A stretch of 64,000 nt of DNA from Parvibaculum sp039680535 (GCF_039680535.1 NZ_JBDKSS010000008.1:62001-126000), one strand, 5' to 3'. Positions 32,408 to 41,742 are shown, numbered from the stretch's first letter. Numbers and translations are program-made. Notes: generated by a model from the letters alone, not told the origin.

Positions 32408-33508
32408 TTACTGACCCGTGCGGATCGTCGTCCAGGCTCGCGTCTGCAGCCTGTTGAACTTCTCCGACTTCGTCGGCACGGCGAAGAGCTTCTTCATCAC
32501 GTCTTCCGGCGGATAGATGTTCGCATCGTTCTTGATAGCATCGTCGATCAATGCCTTCGACGCCGGAACCGGGTTGGCGTAGGAGACGTAGTTCGAATTC
32601 GCAGCCTCGATTTCGGGCTGCAGGATGAAATTGATCCACTGGAGGGCATATTCAGGATGGGGCGCATCGGCGGGGATCGCCATGTTGTCGAACCACACCA
32701 TCGTGCCTTCCTTCGGGATCGAGTACTTCACCTCGACGCCGTTCTTGGCTTCCGCGGCGCGGGCAGCCGCCTGCAGAATGTCCCCCGACCAGCCGAGCGA
32801 CAGGCAGATGTCGCCATTGGCGAGGTCGTTGATGTATTGCGACGAGTGGAAGTACTTCACGTAAGGCCGGATGCTCAGCAGCAGCGCCTTGGCCTTTTCG
32901 AGGTCCTCGGGCTTCTGCGAGTTCGGATCGATGTGCAGGTAGTTCAGCGCAATCGGAATGATATCCGTCGGGCTGTCCAGCATGGTGACGCCGCAGTCCT
33001 TGAGCTTCTGCGCGTTCTCCGGCTTGAAGATCAGATCGAGCGAGTTGACGGGCGCGTTCGGAATGCGCTTCTCGATCGCCTTCACGTTGTAGCCGAGGCC
33101 GGTGGTGCCCCAGAGCCAGATGACCGCATGCTCGTTGCCCGGGTCGGCCGCGGCAACCTGCTTCATGAGCGCGGGATCGAGATTCTTGTAGTTCGGAATC
33201 TTGCTCTTATCGAGCTTCAGATAGACGCCGGCCTTGACCTGCCGGTCCAGGAACGGGAAAGCCGTCGGCACGACGATGTCATAACCGGAATGTCCAGCGA
33301 GAAGCTTCGCTTCCAGGGTTTCGTTACCGTCATAGACGTCGTAACGAACCTTGATACCGGTTTGCTTTTCAAACTTCGCAACCGTGTCCTTTGCGATGTA
33401 GTCGGACCAGTTGTAGATGTTGAGGACTTTTTCTTCGGCATGCGCACCGACCGAGATCATCCCGGCAATGGCCAGCGCGGCAAGCCCTGTCCCGATTTTT
33501 CCGATCAT
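32408..33508 (-). CDS. potF: Periplasmic putrescine/spermidine-binding protein (PotF/PotD type)
   Basis: 366 residues from ATG 33508, with RBS ACAGGAGC. The signal peptide is MIGKIGTGLAALAIAGMISVGAHA. The mature start VLNIYNWSDYIAKDTVAKFEKQTGIKV is the hallmark of PotF/PotD. Later motifs include GDICLSLGWSGDILQAAARA and WFDNMAIPADAPHPEYALQWINFIL. It captures polyamine in the periplasm for the permeases downstream. No ATPase (potG/potA) gene is in this operon. Thirty extra upstream codons in frame are rejected because they would bury the signal peptide. Confidence 0.94.
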   Translation of the reverse strand: MIGKIGTGLAALAIAGMISVGAHAEEKVLNIYNWSDYIAKDTVAKFEKQTGIKVRYDVYDGNETLEAKLLAGHSGYDIVVPTAFPFLDRQVKAGVYLKLDKSKIPNYKNLDPALMKQVAAADPGNEHAVIWLWGTTGLGYNVKAIEKRIPNAPVNSLDLIFKPENAQKLKDCGVTMLDSPTDIIPIALNYLHIDPNSQKPEDLEKAKALLLSIRPYVKYFHSSQYINDLANGDICLSLGWSGDILQAAARAAEAKNGVEVKYSIPKEGTMVWFDNMAIPADAPHPEYALQWINFILQPEIEAANSNYVSYANPVPASKALIDDAIKNDANIYPPEDVMKKLFAVPTKSEKFNRLQTRAWTTIRTGQ

Positions 33509-34202
33509 GAAGAAGCTCCTGTTGGCTTCGTTTTGAAGCTTGGGGCATTGCATGCCCGATAAAGGAGCGGCGCAATAGCGGCAGAAGCCCCCCGCCACAT
33601 CGCAGCCGCAAAAATAATGCTAGCGCCATTCCGGGCGCGCTTCATCCCTCAAATTGCCAATCCCGCAATGTTGACGCGAAGTCACGCGGTTCGGCGCCTG
33701 GCTGCGGTGTGCACATCGAATGGTCACGGCCGCTCGCGGCGGAGGCAGACGCAGAGCCCGCTCGATCCAACGCGGAGAAGGTCGGGAGATTTTGTCCGCC
33801 GCACTTCTCTAAGCTGCAAATTTTGTGGGCGCGCAACATGCGGGTGGGACGACGCGCCGATCATTACGCACATGTAATGATCGTCCTCGCGCGGCCGCCA
33901 CCTTGGGGTGACCGCAGGCGGCGACGATGATTCGCCGGCCTCCACCGCTCCGCCGACGCCGCCACAGGCGATACGACCGCCTCGCAGCTTCGACTCGGGC
34001 CGCCCCTGAAAAACCTCGCGGGAAACATGGATATTTCGGCACATTACATCGGGTTACACCCCTTATTTCGTGCTATTTGTGTCCTCCGGCTTCGGCGGAT
34101 AAAAAGACGCCCAAATCCCGGCGACGAGAGCCCCGGCCATCCCCATATAAGGTCACAGGCCCCCGCTCCCACCGACCCGTTCCTACTCGAAAGGACAAGG
34201 CA
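33509..34202. other. 694-bp divergent intergenic region with one perfect palindrome
   Basis: No supported gene. It must hold promoters for potF (minus) and ilvD (plus). The one clear structure is the palindrome at 33858-33883. Short frames on both strands have no recognisable domain or RBS. I saw no known riboswitch or leader-peptide pattern, although the length would allow a small RNA or attenuator. Confidence 0.6.
33858..33883. repeat. Perfect 10-bp inverted repeat
   Basis: CGATCATTAC and GTAATGATCG flank a 6-nt spacer (GCACAT). It is AT-rich in a GC-rich region and roughly central between potF and ilvD, so a dimeric regulator site is more likely than a terminator because no U-tract follows. 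The regulator is unknown. Confidence 0.75.
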
Positions 34203-36059
34203 GTGCCCCCCTATCGTTCACGCACATCGACCCATGGCCGCAACATGGCCGGCGCCCGCGGCCTTTGGCGCGCCACCGGCATGCAGGACAGCGATTTCGG
34301 AAAGCCGATCATCGCGATCGCGAACTCGTTTACGCAGTTCGTGCCGGGTCACGTGCATCTGAAGGATCTCGGCCAGCTGGTCGCCCGCGAAATCGAGAAG
34401 GCGGGCGGCGTCGCCAAGGAATTCAACACCATCGCGGTCGATGACGGCATTGCCATGGGCCATGACGGCATGCTTTACAGCCTGCCCTCGCGCGACCTCA
34501 TCGCCGACAGCGTCGAATACATGGTCAACGCCCATTGCGCCGACGCGCTGGTCTGCATCTCCAATTGCGACAAGATCACGCCCGGAATGCTGATGGCTGC
34601 CATGCGCCTCAACATCCCGGTTGTCTTCGTCTCCGGCGGTCCGATGGAGGCCGGCAAGGTGAAGTGGGACGACGAGGAACGCGCCATCGACCTCATCGAC
34701 GCCATGGTCGCCGCCGCCGACGACAAGGTTTCGGACGAGCAGGTCGCCGTGATCGAGCGTTCGGCCTGCCCGACCTGCGGCTCCTGCTCGGGCATGTTCA
34801 CGGCCAATTCCATGAACTGCCTGACGGAGGCGCTCGGCCTTTCGCTGCCCGGCAACGGCTCGACGCTGGCGACGCATGCCGACCGCAAGGGCCTCTTCCT
34901 CGAAGCGGGCCGCCTCATCGTCGAGATCACGCGCCGCTATTACGAGACGGACGACGCAAGCGTTCTGCCGCGCAACATCGCGACCTTCGAAGCCTTCCAG
35001 AACGCCATGTCGCTCGACATCGCCATGGGCGGCTCGACCAACACCGTGCTTCACCTTCTCGCCGCCGCGCATGAAGGCGAAGTCGATTTCACCATGCGCG
35101 ACATCGACCACCTGTCCCGCAAGGTGCCGAACCTTTGCAAGGTCGCGCCTGCGCGCAACGACATCCATATGGAAGACGTGCACCGGGCCGGCGGCATTTT
35201 CGCCATTCTCGGCGAGCTCGACCGCGCCGGTCTCATCCATCGCAACGTCTCGACGGTCCACAGCCCGAGCCTTGGCGAAGCGATCGACCATTGGGACATC
35301 GGCATCTCGAAGAACAACCACGCGCATGAATTCTTCCGCGCGGCGCCCGGCGGCGTCCGCACCACGGAAGCCTTCTCGACGTCGCGCCGCTTCGCCGATC
35401 TCGATCTCGACCGCGAAAATGGCGTCATCCGCAACGCGGCTCATGCCTATAGCAAGGATGGCGGTCTCGCAGTCCTCTACGGCAATCTCGCGGAGCATGG
35501 CTGCATCGTGAAGACGGCAGGCGTCGACGAGTCGATCCTCGTCTTCTCCGGCACGGCGCGCGTCTATGAAAGCCAGGACTCGGCCGTCTCCGGCATTCTC
35601 ACCGGCGAGGTGAAGGCGGGCGAAGTCGTCGTCATCCGCTATGAAGGCCCGCGCGGCGGACCCGGCATGCAGGAAATGCTTTACCCGACGAGCTACATCA
35701 AGTCGAAGGGCCTCGGCAAAGCCTGCGCGCTGGTCACCGACGGACGTTTCTCGGGCGGCACCTCGGGCCTCTCCATCGGCCACGTCTCGCCGGAAGCGGC
35801 GGAAGGCGGCACGATCGGCCTCGTCGAAACCGGCGACCGCATCGAGATCGACATTCCGAAGCGCTCGATCCATCTGGCCGTCGACGACGCGGAACTCGCC
35901 GCGCGCCGGGAACTTGCCGAGAACAACGGCTGGCACCCGAAGGAAAAGCGCAAACGCCGCGTGTCGCCCGCGCTTCAGGCCTATGCCGCGATGACCACCA
36001 GCGCGGCCCGCGGTGCCGTTCGCGACGTGACGCGCATCACGGGCAAGCGCGAGGACTGA
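34203..36059 (+). CDS. ilvD: Dihydroxy-acid dehydratase (valine/isoleucine biosynthesis)
   Basis: 618 residues from GTG 34203, preceded by GAAAGGACAAGGCA. The length and N-terminus (MPPYRSRTSTHGRNMAGARG) match IlvD, so I reject the longer upstream frame. Cluster and metal motifs are VCISNCDKITPGMLMAAMR and ACPTCGSCSGMFTANSMNCLTEALG. The C-terminal domain includes GPRGGPGMQEML and SGGTSGLSIGHVSPEAAEGG. It dehydrates 2,3-dihydroxy-isovalerate and -methylvalerate to the keto acids, using an Fe-S cluster. A strong terminator follows. Confidence 0.97.
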   Translation: MPPYRSRTSTHGRNMAGARGLWRATGMQDSDFGKPIIAIANSFTQFVPGHVHLKDLGQLVAREIEKAGGVAKEFNTIAVDDGIAMGHDGMLYSLPSRDLIADSVEYMVNAHCADALVCISNCDKITPGMLMAAMRLNIPVVFVSGGPMEAGKVKWDDEERAIDLIDAMVAAADDKVSDEQVAVIERSACPTCGSCSGMFTANSMNCLTEALGLSLPGNGSTLATHADRKGLFLEAGRLIVEITRRYYETDDASVLPRNIATFEAFQNAMSLDIAMGGSTNTVLHLLAAAHEGEVDFTMRDIDHLSRKVPNLCKVAPARNDIHMEDVHRAGGIFAILGELDRAGLIHRNVSTVHSPSLGEAIDHWDIGISKNNHAHEFFRAAPGGVRTTEAFSTSRRFADLDLDRENGVIRNAAHAYSKDGGLAVLYGNLAEHGCIVKTAGVDESILVFSGTARVYESQDSAVSGILTGEVKAGEVVVIRYEGPRGGPGMQEMLYPTSYIKSKGLGKACALVTDGRFSGGTSGLSIGHVSPEAAEGGTIGLVETGDRIEIDIPKRSIHLAVDDAELAARRELAENNGWHPKEKRKRRVSPALQAYAAMTTSAARGAVRDVTRITGKRED

Positions 36060-36076
36060 TCGCTCGCGCAGACGGA

Positions 36077-36112
36077 AAAGGCCGGCGTTGCTTTCGCAGC
36101 GCCGGCCTTTTT
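36077..36112. terminator. Intrinsic terminator between convergent ilvD and the Q/R-repeat gene
   Basis: AAAGGCCGGCG (36077-36087) pairs with CGCCGGCCTTT (36100-36110) and runs into TTTTT. The complementary AAAA on the other side makes it usable from both strands. It lies 18 bp past ilvD and 14 bp from the end of the opposing gene. Confidence 0.93.
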
Positions 36113-36125
36113 GTTGGTATTCAGA

Positions 36126-37658
36126 TCAATCCGATAGCTGCCAGGAGCCGTCCGGCTGGCGGCAGGCATTGCCATAGGCCTGCTGCGGATAGCCATCGAT
36201 ATAGATCTCGGTCTGATACTCGCGGCAATAGAGGCCTTCATCGTCGCGATAGGTCCGAAGCGGCGTCACCTGATATTGCGCGCCGTTGTTTTCCCAATAG
36301 ACGGGCTGATTGTTCGGCACATATTCCAGCACCTGCCCGTAGCAGGCCTGATCGCTCATATCGATTGCCTGACCGAGCGCGCCGCCCAGGATCGCACCGA
36401 CGATGGCGCCACCGATGGTGGCACCCGCGCCGCCATGATTGCTCGCCCCGATCAGAGCACCCGCCGTGCCGCCAAGCACCGCGCCGACCACATCCCGGTT
36501 GCAGCCGACCGGCCCGTAATAGCTGGAGCCGTAGGTGTCATAGGCGTCGTAGGGAATGACATAGGTCGGCATGAAGATCGAGACATAGGTGACCGATCCA
36601 TAGTCGAACCACGGACGCGAATAGTGGTCGTCATGCCAGTAGTAGCGCGGACGCGGCCCATAATGCCGGCGACGCCAGTCGTCCCAATCGGGCCCGCGAT
36701 AATATTCGCGGTGCTGGAATCCCGGGCCCCAGTCGCGGACACGCGACCAGTTGCGTTCACGCAGGTCGCCCCACCGGCGCTCCTGCTCGCGGCGCGCCTC
36801 GATACGCCGCCGGTCGCGATCATGCTCGAAGCGCGAATATTGCTGCGAGCGCCAGTCGCGGCCCTCCTGCCGGCCGTCAAACCGGTCGCGGTCGTCCCGC
36901 CGCGGACGTTCGCCGGGACGAGGCTGATCCGGCCGCCCCTGCTCGATGCGGTCGCGATCCTGCCGCGGACGCTGCTGATCCATCTGCCTCTGCAGGTCTT
37001 GTTCCCGACGCTCGCGATCGAACTGCTGTTGACGCTGCTGGTCGAACTGGCGTTTCTGATCCTGGTCGCGACGCTGGCGATCGAATTGCTGCGGGCGCTG
37101 CTGATCCTGGTCGCGGCGCTGGCGTTCGAACTGCTGCTGGCGCTGCTGGTCGATCTGGCGTTGCTGATCCTGGTCGCGACGCTGGCGATCGAATTGCTGC
37201 TGACGCTGCTGGTCGATCTGGCGCTGCTGGTCCTGGTCTCGGCGCTGGCGCTCGAACTGCTGCTGGCGCTGCTGATCGATCTGGCGCTGCTGGTCCTGGT
37301 CGCGGCGCTGGCGCTCGAACTGCTGCTGGCGCTGCTGGTCGAACTGCTGCTGACGCTGCCGTTCGCGCTGCTGGTCCTGTTGCTGCTGCTGCCTCTGCTG
37401 CTGCTCAATCTGCCGCTGCTGGTCCTGTTCCCGGCGTTGCTGCTCATACTGCTGACGCCGCTGGTCCTGCTCATCACGCTGGTCGCGCTGGCGCTGCTCC
37501 CGCTGCTGGCGGCCCTGGTCCTGCTGCTGATCGTCACTCTGGTTGCCGCGATGCCGCCAGTCTTCCGCCTGGGCCAAGCCTCCATAGGCGCTCAAGGCCG
37601 CAATGCTGACCATGGTCGCGAGCACGATTCGAACGGATGTTTTTCCAATGCGCACCAT
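36126..37658 (-). CDS. Secreted Q/R-rich repeat protein with C-terminal glycine-zipper domain
   Basis: 510 residues. The signal peptide covers residues 1-31 (LSAYGGLAQA-ED). Residues 35-255 are almost entirely Q, R, D and E, and include a 21-residue tandem repeat (RQQQFERQRRDQDQQRQIDQQ) at 110-229. A Tyr/Trp/Arg-rich linker follows (about 265-350), then a glycine zipper (VGAVLGGTAGALIGASNHGGAGATIGGAIVGAILGGALG, about 391-429) and a 17-kDa-antigen-like tail with two Cys. It is probably an outer-membrane-associated surface protein. The repeat region predicts long charged helix. Function unknown. Confidence 0.85.
   Translation of the reverse strand: MVRIGKTSVRIVLATMVSIAALSAYGGLAQAEDWRHRGNQSDDQQQDQGRQQREQRQRDQRDEQDQRRQQYEQQRREQDQQRQIEQQQRQQQQQDQQRERQRQQQFDQQRQQQFERQRRDQDQQRQIDQQRQQQFERQRRDQDQQRQIDQQRQQQFDRQRRDQDQQRQIDQQRQQQFERQRRDQDQQRPQQFDRQRRDQDQKRQFDQQRQQQFDRERREQDLQRQMDQQRPRQDRDRIEQGRPDQPRPGERPRRDDRDRFDGRQEGRDWRSQQYSRFEHDRDRRRIEARREQERRWGDLRERNWSRVRDWGPGFQHREYYRGPDWDDWRRRHYGPRPRYYWHDDHYSRPWFDYGSVTYVSIFMPTYVIPYDAYDTYGSSYYGPVGCNRDVVGAVLGGTAGALIGASNHGGAGATIGGAIVGAILGGALGQAIDMSDQACYGQVLEYVPNNQPVYWENNGAQYQVTPLRTYRDDEGLYCREYQTEIYIDGYPQQAYGNACRQPDGSWQLSD
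36972..37331 (-). repeat. 63-bp coding tandem repeat array
   Basis: About five and a half copies of a 63-bp unit encode a 21-residue Q/R/D repeat; one copy is shortened to 15 codons. Two adjacent copies encode identical peptides, showing recent slippage or recombination. The antisense strand reads as a false Leu/Ala-rich membrane protein. Confidence 0.9.
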
Positions 37659-37844
37659 GAGGTGCCTCCCGATTTAACGCCAGGCAGGGTAACTGCCATG
37701 ATCGCCATATTTCCATGTGGCGGCTGAACGCAGGATGAACCAATTTTTAATCTTGCCGTCCAGTGTCGATGGTAGCCAGGCGATGCCGGACCCGGGTAGG
37801 TTGGGCCAGATCGCCAGATTCCGCACCGCCAAGAGCTCCCATAA

Positions 37845-38648
37845 ATGAATATGCTGCTTCTGTTACAGGCCGTCTTCCTTGGCATCGTCGAGGGTGTGAC
37901 CGAGTTCCTGCCGGTCTCTTCGACCGGTCACCTCATCATCGCCGGCGATTTCATCGGCTTTTCGGGACCTCTGGCCACCGTCTTCGAGGTTGTGATCCAG
38001 CTGGGCGCAATCCTGGCAATTTGCGTCCTTTACGCCCGCAAGCTGCTGGGCGTCGCTTTCGGCCTCGCCAGCGATCCGGCGGCAAGGCATTTCGCGATTG
38101 CGATCATTATCGCCTTCCTGCCCGCGGCCTTCTTCGGCTTCCTCCTCCACGACTTCATCAAGTCCGTATTGTTCAACCCGGCCGTCGTCTGCGCCTCATT
38201 GATCCTCGGCGGCGTCGCCATTCTTGCCATTGAACGGTGGCGGCCGCAGCCGCGCTACGCAGCCATCGAAGAACTGACGCCCGCAACATCCCTCAAGATC
38301 GGCCTTTTTCAGTGCCTTGCCATGGTGCCCGGCGTGTCGCGATCGGGCGCCACCATTCTGGGCGCTCTCCTGCTCGGCGTCGAGCGCAAGACGGCCGCGG
38401 AATTCTCCTTCTTCCTCGCCATTCCGACCATGCTCGGGGCGACCGTTCTCGATCTCTGGAAAAGCCGCCATCTGCTCGATGCAGACGACAGCGCGGTAAT
38501 CGCCGTCGGCTTCGTTGCCGCCTTCGTCTCTGCCATTTTCGTCGTGCGCTGGCTCGTCGCCTTCGTCAGCCGCCACAGTTTCGTGGCCTTCGGCTGGTAC
38601 CGGATCCTCTTCGGCGCCGCTCTCGCCGGCTATTTCTGGGCGCTCTGA
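37845..38648 (+). CDS. uppP: Undecaprenyl-diphosphatase
   Basis: 267 residues, polytopic. The active-site motifs are GIVEGVTEFLPVSSTGH (Glu16/Glu20, residues 13-29) and PGVSRSGATI in the second half. It converts undecaprenyl diphosphate to the monophosphate for lipid-carrier recycling in peptidoglycan synthesis, and its overexpression is known to give bacitracin resistance. It is divergent from the Q/R-repeat gene across a 186-bp gap. Confidence 0.97.
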   Translation: MNMLLLLQAVFLGIVEGVTEFLPVSSTGHLIIAGDFIGFSGPLATVFEVVIQLGAILAICVLYARKLLGVAFGLASDPAARHFAIAIIIAFLPAAFFGFLLHDFIKSVLFNPAVVCASLILGGVAILAIERWRPQPRYAAIEELTPATSLKIGLFQCLAMVPGVSRSGATILGALLLGVERKTAAEFSFFLAIPTMLGATVLDLWKSRHLLDADDSAVIAVGFVAAFVSAIFVVRWLVAFVSRHSFVAFGWYRILFGAALAGYFWAL

Positions 38649-38760
38649 GCGCGTCAGCTTTCGTTAACCTTTATCAATCCTTACCAAGTTCGCCCGCTTA
38701 ATTCTCCATTAGCCCTTTTGGTTTATCCAACAGGAGAGTGTGTGTTTTGCCCGAGCGAAG

Positions 38761-40263
38761 ATGACGGATTCGATCGATCGAGCTTCAGGCGTACATGACC
38801 AGCCATCCGGCCGGACCATGGATAGCCTCGCTGGTGCTGCCGACGCGATCGGCCGCAATGCAGCTGACTATGCCATTAACCCGATCACGCTCCGTTTCCG
38901 CGAGCCGGAACTCGAGGACTCCTACAGCCGGCGCAACTACCGCCAGCAGCTTGGGCTGACCCGTTTTTCGATCGTGATGGGCGCCGTGATCTTCGCGGCC
39001 TATGCCCTGCTCGATCCCTACATCGTTCCGGACATCTTCTACGAAGCCTGGCTCATCCGCTTCGGCATCGCCTGCCCACTCCTGCTCATGCTGGCGGCCA
39101 CCAGCTATGCGCCCTGGTTCAACTACAAGCATCAGGCGATTTTGTCGACCTCCATGGCCATACCTGGCGTCAGCGTCGTGGTCATGATCGCACTCGCCCA
39201 GGCACCCGGCAGCCAGCTCTATTATGGCGGCCTCATCATCATCATCGGTTACAGCAACTGCCTCTGGCGGCTGAGCTACATCTATTCGACCGCGATCTCG
39301 GTGGCGACCTTCATCCTGTATGAAGTGGTTGTGTTCTACGTCAATCCGATGCCGAGCATGATCCTCTTCAACAACAATGCCTTTCTCGCCTTCGCGATCG
39401 GCGTCAGCGTCTTCGTCAACTACATCCAGGAATATCAGCTTCGCCGCAGCTTCATCGACAATGAGCGCCTGCGCCGCGAGCGTACGCGCTCCGAACGGTT
39501 GCTCAGCCAGTCGGAAGCGGCCAACCGCGCGAAGAACGACTTCCTTGCCATCATGAGCCATGAGCTTCGGACGCCGCTCAACGCCATTATCGGCTTCTCG
39601 GAAATCATCGCGAACCAGATGTTCGGGCCGGTCGGCCAGCCGAAATACGCCGACTATGCCGGCGACATCCGCTCGAGCGGCACACATCTGCTGAGCATCA
39701 TCAACGACATTCTGGACATTTCGAAAGCCGAGGCGGGCAAGCTTCTTCTCGAAGAAGAACCGATCGATCCCGTCGAGTCGCTCAACCGCGCCATGCGCAT
39801 GTTCAGACAGCGCGCGTCGGAACTGGGCGTCGAACTCTCGTTCCGCGTCCGCGACGATATTCCCTGGATCATCGCCGATCCGCGCCTCTTCAATCAGGTG
39901 GCAATCAACCTGACCTCGAACGCGCTGAAATTCACGCCGGAAGGCGGTCATGTCTGGATCGAGATCGGCCTCGACGCCACTCGCAACCTCGCGCTCACGG
40001 TCCGCGACACCGGCATCGGCGTGAAGAAGGCCGATATCGTCCGCATCTTCGAACCTTTCGTGCAGGTCGAAAATGCCATGTCGCGCACCCATCAGGGGAC
40101 GGGCCTCGGCCTGCCGCTGGTGCGCAAGATCATGAGCCTTCACGGCGGCACGGTGGAACTCGAAAGCGAGCCCGGTCAGGGAACGATCGTCACCGCAACT
40201 TTCCCGAAGAGCCGCTTCGTCGCTCCGGACCCGGCGGGCGAGCTTCGATGGAACGTGCGCTGA
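38761..40263 (+). CDS. Membrane-bound sensor histidine kinase
   Basis: 500 residues from ATG 38761; a GTG at 38740 sits very close to AGGAG and is the alternative start. About six TM helices span 70-222 with almost no periplasmic loops, resembling an integral-membrane sensor. A short coiled coil follows (about 224-255). HisKA contains FLAIMSHELRTPLNAIIGFS (phospho-His about 267). HATPase_c has N box NQVAINLTSNALKF, G1 DTGIGV and G2 GTGLGL. No response regulator is adjacent, so it is an orphan kinase. Confidence 0.93.
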   Translation: MTDSIDRASGVHDQPSGRTMDSLAGAADAIGRNAADYAINPITLRFREPELEDSYSRRNYRQQLGLTRFSIVMGAVIFAAYALLDPYIVPDIFYEAWLIRFGIACPLLLMLAATSYAPWFNYKHQAILSTSMAIPGVSVVVMIALAQAPGSQLYYGGLIIIIGYSNCLWRLSYIYSTAISVATFILYEVVVFYVNPMPSMILFNNNAFLAFAIGVSVFVNYIQEYQLRRSFIDNERLRRERTRSERLLSQSEAANRAKNDFLAIMSHELRTPLNAIIGFSEIIANQMFGPVGQPKYADYAGDIRSSGTHLLSIINDILDISKAEAGKLLLEEEPIDPVESLNRAMRMFRQRASELGVELSFRVRDDIPWIIADPRLFNQVAINLTSNALKFTPEGGHVWIEIGLDATRNLALTVRDTGIGVKKADIVRIFEPFVQVENAMSRTHQGTGLGLPLVRKIMSLHGGTVELESEPGQGTIVTATFPKSRFVAPDPAGELRWNVR

Positions 40264-40290
40264 CGCAGCCCCACCGAAGCCCTCGAGAGA

Positions 40291-41742
40291 TCAGGCCGGC
40301 TTGTCCGCGACCATGAGATAGACGCACTTCGTCGCGTCTTCAGTGACAGTCACGTTGGTGACATCGAGCCCTTCGACCATCGCCCGCATGTCGTCCTCGG
40401 TGCGATAGATCAGGCTCCAGTCGGTGACGAATTCCAGCGGCCACTGACAAGTCTCGCGCCCCTGTTTCACATTCGCGATGATGAGCTTTCCGCCCGGAGC
40501 AACCTGCTCATAGAGATCATGCGCGAGCGCCTTGGCGCGTCGGTGCGACAGGTAGTCGAAGAGGCCGAGGCTATAAAGAATGTCCTGCGGCGGCAGGGTG
40601 CGGAAAAGAGCACCGGCCTTGAGCAACTGCGCAAAGGAGGCCTGCAGGCACTGGATCTTGGCGCGGCCGCGATGGCGCGTCACCTCGCGGAAGCCGTGCT
40701 CATAGGCATGGCTCAGCGCGCGCTGATCCTGATCGATCAAGGTGAAGTTGACCGGCCGCGGCAGGCGCTCAATGCGCAGATAGTCGTAAACCTCATAGGC
40801 CGAACCGCAGCCCAGATTGGCGATATTCATCGACTTGTCGCCGGGATTTTCAGCGACCGCGTCGGCAATGATCTTCTGGGTCATGCGCAGGCGCGTTCCG
40901 ACGCAGGCGCCCGTCTCGATGCCGATGCGATGAAGCAGCTTTTCGTAAGGCGTATTGCCGATCCGCTGCCACTCATAGACATAGTTCATGATCTGGTAGT
41001 CGCCCGGATAGCCGAGCGGCTTCTCGTAGCAACGGCGCATGACCGCACCCGGCATGAAGTCCGGCGTCAGGACGCGCTCGGCATAGCGCTTGTGGCGCGC
41101 GAGAACCGCAGGGTCCGCCCAGACCGGCTCGAGAATGTCGCTGCCGCGATACCAAAGGTCCTTCCACTGCGGAACGATCCGCTCTTCGCAGGCGATCAAC
41201 GCAGCAAGCAGCTTCATGTCGCGTTCGTCGCCGGTTGCCGTCAGCCGTGCCTCATAGGCCTCGAGCACCTGCTTGTAGGAGCGGAAAAGATTCACGATCT
41301 CCATGCAGAGCTGCGCGAATTCCGGGAGGATTCCTTCGGAAGTACCGAAAGTCGGGTCCGCCAGCGCGCGCGACAGGAGAAGATTGTCATGCTTGGTGAC
41401 GATCGCAGGAATGTCGAGATAGCCGGAGGTGAACTCCAGCGCCACGGTCGCGCGCGCACCATGCGGCTCCACCCGGCGGATGAGCCCCGAGCCGTGATAG
41501 AGCTTCTCGTCGCCCACTTTCAGCTCGAAGGGGATCTCGGAGCCAAGCCGCCCGTCCCATGTATCGAGATCGCTGCTCTGCGCGGCAATGCCCGTCATGC
41601 TGATGTTCTTGATGGCGGCCTTCTCGTTGCCCAGATACACCGCAGGAATAACTTCCTTGAAGATATCTTCCGGCTTGTATCGCTCGGCACGAAAAAACAT
41701 GCGCCGGCCTTCAGCCCCGGTCAGCTGCTCATAAGTCCGCAT
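40291..41742 (-). CDS. PilZ domain fused to a SAM-dependent methyltransferase
   Basis: 483 residues. The N-terminal PilZ-like domain carries both c-di-GMP motifs, RMFFR (14-18, RxxxR) and NISMTG (46-51, NxSxxG). A helical middle follows, then a class I methyltransferase domain with NIANLGCGSAYEVYDYLR as the SAM motif and NFTLIDQDQRALSHAYEHG. Homologues are annotated as extracellular-factor (3-hydroxypalmitate methyl ester) biosynthesis proteins, related to PhcB; that activity here is inferred. c-di-GMP may gate the methyltransferase. Confidence 0.85.
   Translation of the reverse strand: MRTYEQLTGAEGRRMFFRAERYKPEDIFKEVIPAVYLGNEKAAIKNISMTGIAAQSSDLDTWDGRLGSEIPFELKVGDEKLYHGSGLIRRVEPHGARATVALEFTSGYLDIPAIVTKHDNLLLSRALADPTFGTSEGILPEFAQLCMEIVNLFRSYKQVLEAYEARLTATGDERDMKLLAALIACEERIVPQWKDLWYRGSDILEPVWADPAVLARHKRYAERVLTPDFMPGAVMRRCYEKPLGYPGDYQIMNYVYEWQRIGNTPYEKLLHRIGIETGACVGTRLRMTQKIIADAVAENPGDKSMNIANLGCGSAYEVYDYLRIERLPRPVNFTLIDQDQRALSHAYEHGFREVTRHRGRAKIQCLQASFAQLLKAGALFRTLPPQDILYSLGLFDYLSHRRAKALAHDLYEQVAPGGKLIIANVKQGRETCQWPLEFVTDWSLIYRTEDDMRAMVEGLDVTNVTVTEDATKCVYLMVADKPA

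Noticed and set aside
34218..35936. 572-codon minus-strand frame inside ilvD
   Set aside because: Antisense shadow of ilvD. IlvD motifs are intact on the plus strand.
36276..37727. Long plus-strand frame encoding a Leu/Ala-rich, apparently polytopic membrane protein
   Set aside because: It is the antisense shadow of the CAG/CTG-rich Q/R repeat. The minus-strand frame has a signal peptide and a recognisable glycine zipper.
38664..38690. TTAACC and TTACC near each other upstream of the histidine kinase, resembling a CtrA site
   Set aside because: The spacing is 13 rather than 7 bases, so it does not fit the CtrA consensus.
38785..40143. 452-codon minus-strand frame across the histidine kinase
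   Set aside because: Asp/Arg/His-rich shadow with no domains. The plus-strand kinase motifs are complete.
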